Part shown: piece by piece, positions 25,807-27,682 of the stretch
How the letters are laid out: each line of letters starts with the position of its first letter
How positions within the stretch are numbered: position 1 is the stretch's first letter
NCBI GenBank assembly: GCA_945869725.1
Contig: CAMBPO010000035.1
Coordinates: 1 to 27,682, forward strand
Source of the DNA: Klebsiella pneumoniae
GTDB taxonomy: Bacteria > Pseudomonadota > Gammaproteobacteria > Pseudomonadales > Pseudohongiellaceae
Length of the DNA: 27,682 nt
Reading direction: 5' to 3'
Program-made: the position numbers and the translations under genes
Notes under the pieces: generated by a model
Databases searched by the model: none
What the model was told of the DNA's origin: nothing
What the model saw: only the letters and a program-made list of their open reading frames with translations

Positions 25807-27682
<1,876 letters not shown>

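Overview
This window is chromosomal housekeeping sequence from a gammaproteobacterium. The marker proteins (InfA, ClpA/ClpS, PurB, Map, CysB, GlnD) resemble the Escherichia/Pseudomonas type. Several blocks keep gammaproteobacterial gene order: trxB-aat-infA-clpA-clpS-cspD, nudJ-mnmA-hflD-purB-roxA and map-glnD-dapD-dapE. Some features lean towards Pseudomonas and marine relatives rather than enterics: a ThrH-type phosphoserine phosphatase, a four-cysteine (4Fe-4S) APS-reductase type of CysH, a 343-residue DapD and a TorF-like porin. Base composition is near balanced. I see no tRNA, rRNA, insertion sequence, phage gene or CRISPR array. All these assignments come from reading motifs, not from database searches.

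Layout: 1-1479 (+) holds the end of trxB, then aat and infA. 1515-4282 (-) is clpS-clpA, convergent with infA and divergent from cspD (4561-4779, +). rluE (+) follows and meets the moaC-moaD-moaE operon (-) tail to tail at 5431-5450. From 6907 to 14078 (+) runs a long block: nudJ, mnmA, hflD, purB, roxA, an exported protein with a secretin-N-like domain, and pabB. thrH (-) is convergent with pabB and divergent from cysH (+). cysH converges on cysB (-), which is the second gene after a cytosolic 5'-nucleotidase gene. A patatin-like phospholipase (+) starts divergently from that pair and converges on a TorF-like porin (-). Then dbpA and a DUF533 gene form a minus-strand pair. From 22112 (+) come map, glnD, dapD and the start of dapE, which runs off the window.

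Functional groups: protein quality control and N-degron recognition (Aat adds N-terminal Leu/Phe, ClpS recognises it, ClpAP degrades); molybdopterin synthesis (MoaC, MoaD, MoaE); tRNA, ribosome and RNA modification (MnmA, RluE, RoxA, DbpA); purine, folate and amino-acid biosynthesis (PurB, PabB, ThrH, DapD, DapE); sulfate assimilation with its regulator (CysH, CysB); and nitrogen signalling (GlnD).

The least ordinary stretch is 19504-19810, upstream of the TorF-like porin. It has a near-consensus sigma-54 promoter with two strong inverted repeats upstream. Other points worth checking are a leaderless-looking rluE, a His/Asp-rich insert in RoxA, an orphan secretin-N-like exported protein, and the 5'-nucleotidase-cysB pairing beside an AMP-producing APS reductase. 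I did not find a clearly new multigene system.
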